Of a DNA stretch of 64,000 bases, positions 62,301 to 64,000 are shown piece by piece. How positions within the stretch are numbered: position 1 is the stretch's first letter; each line of letters begins with the position of its first letter. The position numbers and the translations under genes are program-made. The DNA lies in assembly GCF_003073045.1 (NCBI RefSeq), contig NC_037595.1, positions 4,266,227 to 4,330,226 on the forward strand, in the 5' to 3' direction. The notes beneath the pieces are model-generated. The model made no database searches and was not told where the DNA came from. It saw only the letters and a list, made by a program, of their open reading frames with translations. The DNA comes from Pomacea canaliculata (lineage: Eukaryota; Mollusca; Gastropoda; Architaenioglossa; Ampullariidae).

Positions 62301-64000
62301 TCATTTTAGAACAAGAAGTCAGAGAGTGGTGGGTCATCCCCAGCAACATTTGATGCCCAGTCACCCCACCACACACTGCCAACAAGGCCTAGAGATGTGC
62401 CCCGTAAGGTTCACAAGGCATACCTGGTGAGGCTCTATTTATTTCAGTCTTGAAACCTTTAATTTCATGTTCCCTAATTAACATGTCTCTAATTTAGTTA
62501 TTTTTTTTATACTGTTTTTCCTTATTTTTCCCTGAGTAGGTAATATGCAGCCACCTAAGATATGTATTTCATGCATTTGAATGATTTTCAATATGCATAC
62601 TGTGCTTAGGTTTAGATGAAACTTTAAGATCTAGAATTTAAATTCAGAATTTCAGATCAGGATCACAGTTTTTCAAATGATTTGTGCATGCTGGAGCAAC
62701 TTCTTTTTTGCTTAACATATTTTTTTATCTCATCTGGCATTCTCTTGTTAACGACTTTGCATGTTATGTTGCGTGCTGCTGTGTATTTCTGTCTGGATTT
62801 TATTCCCCAGTAAAGCACTATGAGCCTGTCCGTAGGACTGGAATATAGTGCTATATAAGTTCTTTTCATTGTTATTAGTAAGAGAGAAAGGCGGTGGGGG
62901 TTACAAAATTTATATAGGCAAGGAAAGAAAATTCTTAAACTGAAAAGATTTATGAAGAATGAAGTCATTGCATTGAAAGACTTAGGGGTTTACTTTTGGA
63001 CAACTTTTTGAATAAGTAATGCTTGCATGTCTGCATTTATTCACTGCTATATTGTTTCTTGTTGTGGTAAGCTGCCAATGCACAAGCCAGTTGTAGTTCC
63101 TTTGTGCGACTCATCATCTGAGGAGGAAGATAGTGAAAAAGACTGCGCGCTTCAGAGCGTCCCTGGAAACAAGAGTGACATTACGGACTTTGATATTGAT
63201 CGATTCCTCAAATTACAGCGAAAAACTGTAGAGGTGAGTAAAGATAAACATCTATGCAGAGATTCTGAAATAGTTTTGCGGAAGGGGGTAAAGGCACCAA
63301 AATTATTAAATGCAAGTGTGGGAGTGCAATTTTTCATTAGATTAAAAGAGCATGTAAAAATATTATTGCGTCAAAACTATCCAAATTTCTTTGTCAGACA
63401 TAGTAATCTCAGAATTTCACAGCTTTTGCTATGTCTCTTTGTTAGACCCACATAATGCTATGTCCGCACATCCTTAGTTTAGCCTTAGAAGACATGGCTT
63501 GAAATTATTGGTCTGAAGGTGTATTTAAATGATAATCAGGGCATTGTTTGTCACCAAATGTTAAGATACAGTTTGAAAGTTGATTATGACTTGTTCCATT
63601 TGTAAATTCTGGGGCCTGTCTTTAGGAACAGAAGATTGGGTCTCTCATCAAAGACCAGGATGCGAAATCAGCAACTACCCTGCCAGGCAAACAGATTCGT
63701 CTTCAGCATCTGAAGCAAAAAGAAACAGACCTAGCAAAACTGAGGTAGCAAGTTACTTATTTTCTTATCCAAGAAATTAGACTTAAACTGTTTAAAGAAT
63801 TTGTTTGTAATTTTATAATATTGTTCAACATAACTTAGTTTTTGTCACTTGTCTTTACTCATAAAACTTTGTGTCTATCTCCAGATTGTTGCCTTTTCCA
63901 TCTTGTTTTAAGTCTGACATTTCCCTGGGTTTTTTTTTCAGGCATTTGATTATTGAAGACCAGGATGTTTTAACAAAAGGCAGGAAGATCGTGGCAGAGC
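56394..64000 (+). CDS. ZFC3H1: Zinc finger C3H1 domain-containing protein (ZFC3H1), N-terminal part, cut by window end
   Basis: ZFC3H1 is the large nuclear scaffold that links polyadenylated RNAs to the MTR4-exosome (PAXT). Exons: 56394-56848, 56984-57642, 57968-58546, 59323-59567, 60275-60341, 60541-60593, 61639-62199, 62310-62426, 63072-63233, 63626-63744, 63942 to beyond 64000. Ordered matches to human ZFC3H1: start MSKEEGEITDDDE; YELLLKKYQRVKQQL; EEEEDLDELELRRIALES; EEKRRQEIAKILSLEDPKEQ; NYEEVEMDIDS; a proline-rich stretch; DEEEIELRKQLLEDLIKRKG; HKPVVVPLCDSSSEEEDSE; and a coiled-coil-like exon LQHLKQKETDLAKLR. The CCCH zinc finger and HAT/TPR-like C-terminus lie beyond the window. Exon 1 changes frame between 56500 and 56571 (G4 run at 56506), and exon 3 changes frame near 58149-58151. 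The first intron is only 135 bases and stays open in frame, encoding a false hydrophobic segment. The intron after 62199 has a GC donor. Confidence 0.92.
58677..58760 (+). mobile_element. hAT-like element end in ZFC3H1 intron 3
   Basis: CAGTGGTGCCCAACCTCTTC is a typical hAT terminal repeat and is followed by a GGCCACACTGGACATAATA body. The matching right end (GGTTGGGCACCACTG) was not found in the intron, so this is a truncated copy. Confidence 0.5.
59255..59310 (+). repeat. LINE 3' tail in ZFC3H1 intron 3
   Basis: GAATTGCCCTCTGGGAAAAT followed by AAAGTCTTATTTTATCTTAT has the form of the 3' end of L2/CR1-like LINEs (TTNCCCTTGGGGATNAATAAAGT plus a short repeat). It ends directly before the acceptor of exon 4. 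Confidence 0.45.
59678..59715 (-). repeat. Repeat 3' tail, third copy (minus strand)
   Basis: On the minus strand CTCCTTATGAAAAGGAGTAA is followed by CAAGGAATAAACTAACTAAA. This is the same hairpin-plus-tail as at 3771-3836 and 43020-43065, now in ZFC3H1 intron 4. Confidence 0.5.
59775..59840. repeat. Tigger-like terminus in ZFC3H1 intron 4
   Basis: CTTAATAAAGAGGTTTTACTGTA matches, as one end, the element ends at 47258 and 48416. A TGTCGGTCTTAACTAAGGGGG word just upstream fits its inner part. The opposite end was not located. Confidence 0.45.
60950..61485 (-). repeat. Dispersed element with TATGTGACCC terminus (ZFC3H1 intron 6)
   Basis: Read on the minus strand, the block starts TATGTGACCCTCCATGACGA and continues for about 500 bases with composition unlike its flanks. 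The start resembles 10721-10760. There is no ORF. Confidence 0.35.
62200..62309 (+). other. GC-AG intron in ZFC3H1
   Basis: The exon ends GGCAGAG and the intron begins GCAAGTTG; the acceptor is CATTTTAG before AACAAG. Both sides keep the same reading phase (0) and no usable GT lies at this point, so a GC donor with otherwise perfect consensus is the best reading. Confidence 0.8.
62800..62880 (+). repeat. CR1-type LINE 3' tail in ZFC3H1 intron 8
   Basis: AGCACTATGAGCCTG, then ATAGTGCTATATAAGTTCTT and a TTGTTATTAGTAAG tail resemble the GCGCTATATAAAT plus TTATTATTA end seen at 27440-27480. Confidence 0.45.

Noticed and set aside
1..64000. CRISPR arrays, bacterial operons, viral genes or a novel defence system
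   Set aside because: No regularly spaced identical repeats, no ribosome-binding-site-led gene runs, and no capsid, envelope or polymerase of viral type beyond LINE fragments; the window is ordinary animal nuclear DNA.

Overview
The window looks like animal nuclear DNA, most likely from a mollusc and probably a gastropod. The support is many short exons with GT-AG introns, protein families found only in animals or most typical of them (FANCG, LSm10, NOX2-type oxidase, ZFC3H1), and intron and intergenic DNA full of decayed non-LTR retrotransposons, tRNA-derived SINEs and small hAT or pogo/Tigger-like elements. The species assignment is inference; no bacterial operons, CRISPR arrays or viral genes were seen.

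Layout. Positions 1 to about 28,000 hold no gene I can support: short unrelated ORFs, microsatellites, two LINE fragments (about 7,560-8,180 and 26,930-27,480), a hAT MITE with a perfect target-site duplication (15,364-15,705) and a pogo/Tigger-like MITE (13,181-13,388). From about 28,000 to the end there are four genes in two head-to-head pairs. FANCG (minus, 28,344-39,501, 14 exons) faces LSM10 (plus, 39,691-40,982). A NOX2-type NADPH oxidase (minus, 44,638 to about 55,970, 16 exons) faces ZFC3H1 (plus, 56,394 to beyond the window end). The gap between the pairs, 41,040-44,400, holds two LINE remnants in opposite orientation.

The genes do not form a pathway. FANCG is a TPR scaffold of the Fanconi anaemia core complex for interstrand crosslink repair; LSm10 is part of the U7 snRNP ring for histone pre-mRNA 3' end processing; NOX2 makes superoxide across a membrane; ZFC3H1 is the zinc-finger scaffold of the PAXT nuclear RNA decay connection. 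What they share is promoter arrangement: each pair is separated by only about 200-430 bases, suggesting shared bidirectional promoters.

A recurring oddity is that all four genes carry one-base reading-frame or intron-phase breaks in otherwise well conserved exons, mostly in runs of A or G. Residual assembly errors explain this best, so automatic gene models here will be broken or will contain false introns. I assembled exon models by eye from splice sites, intron phase and remembered family sequences; no database search was run.
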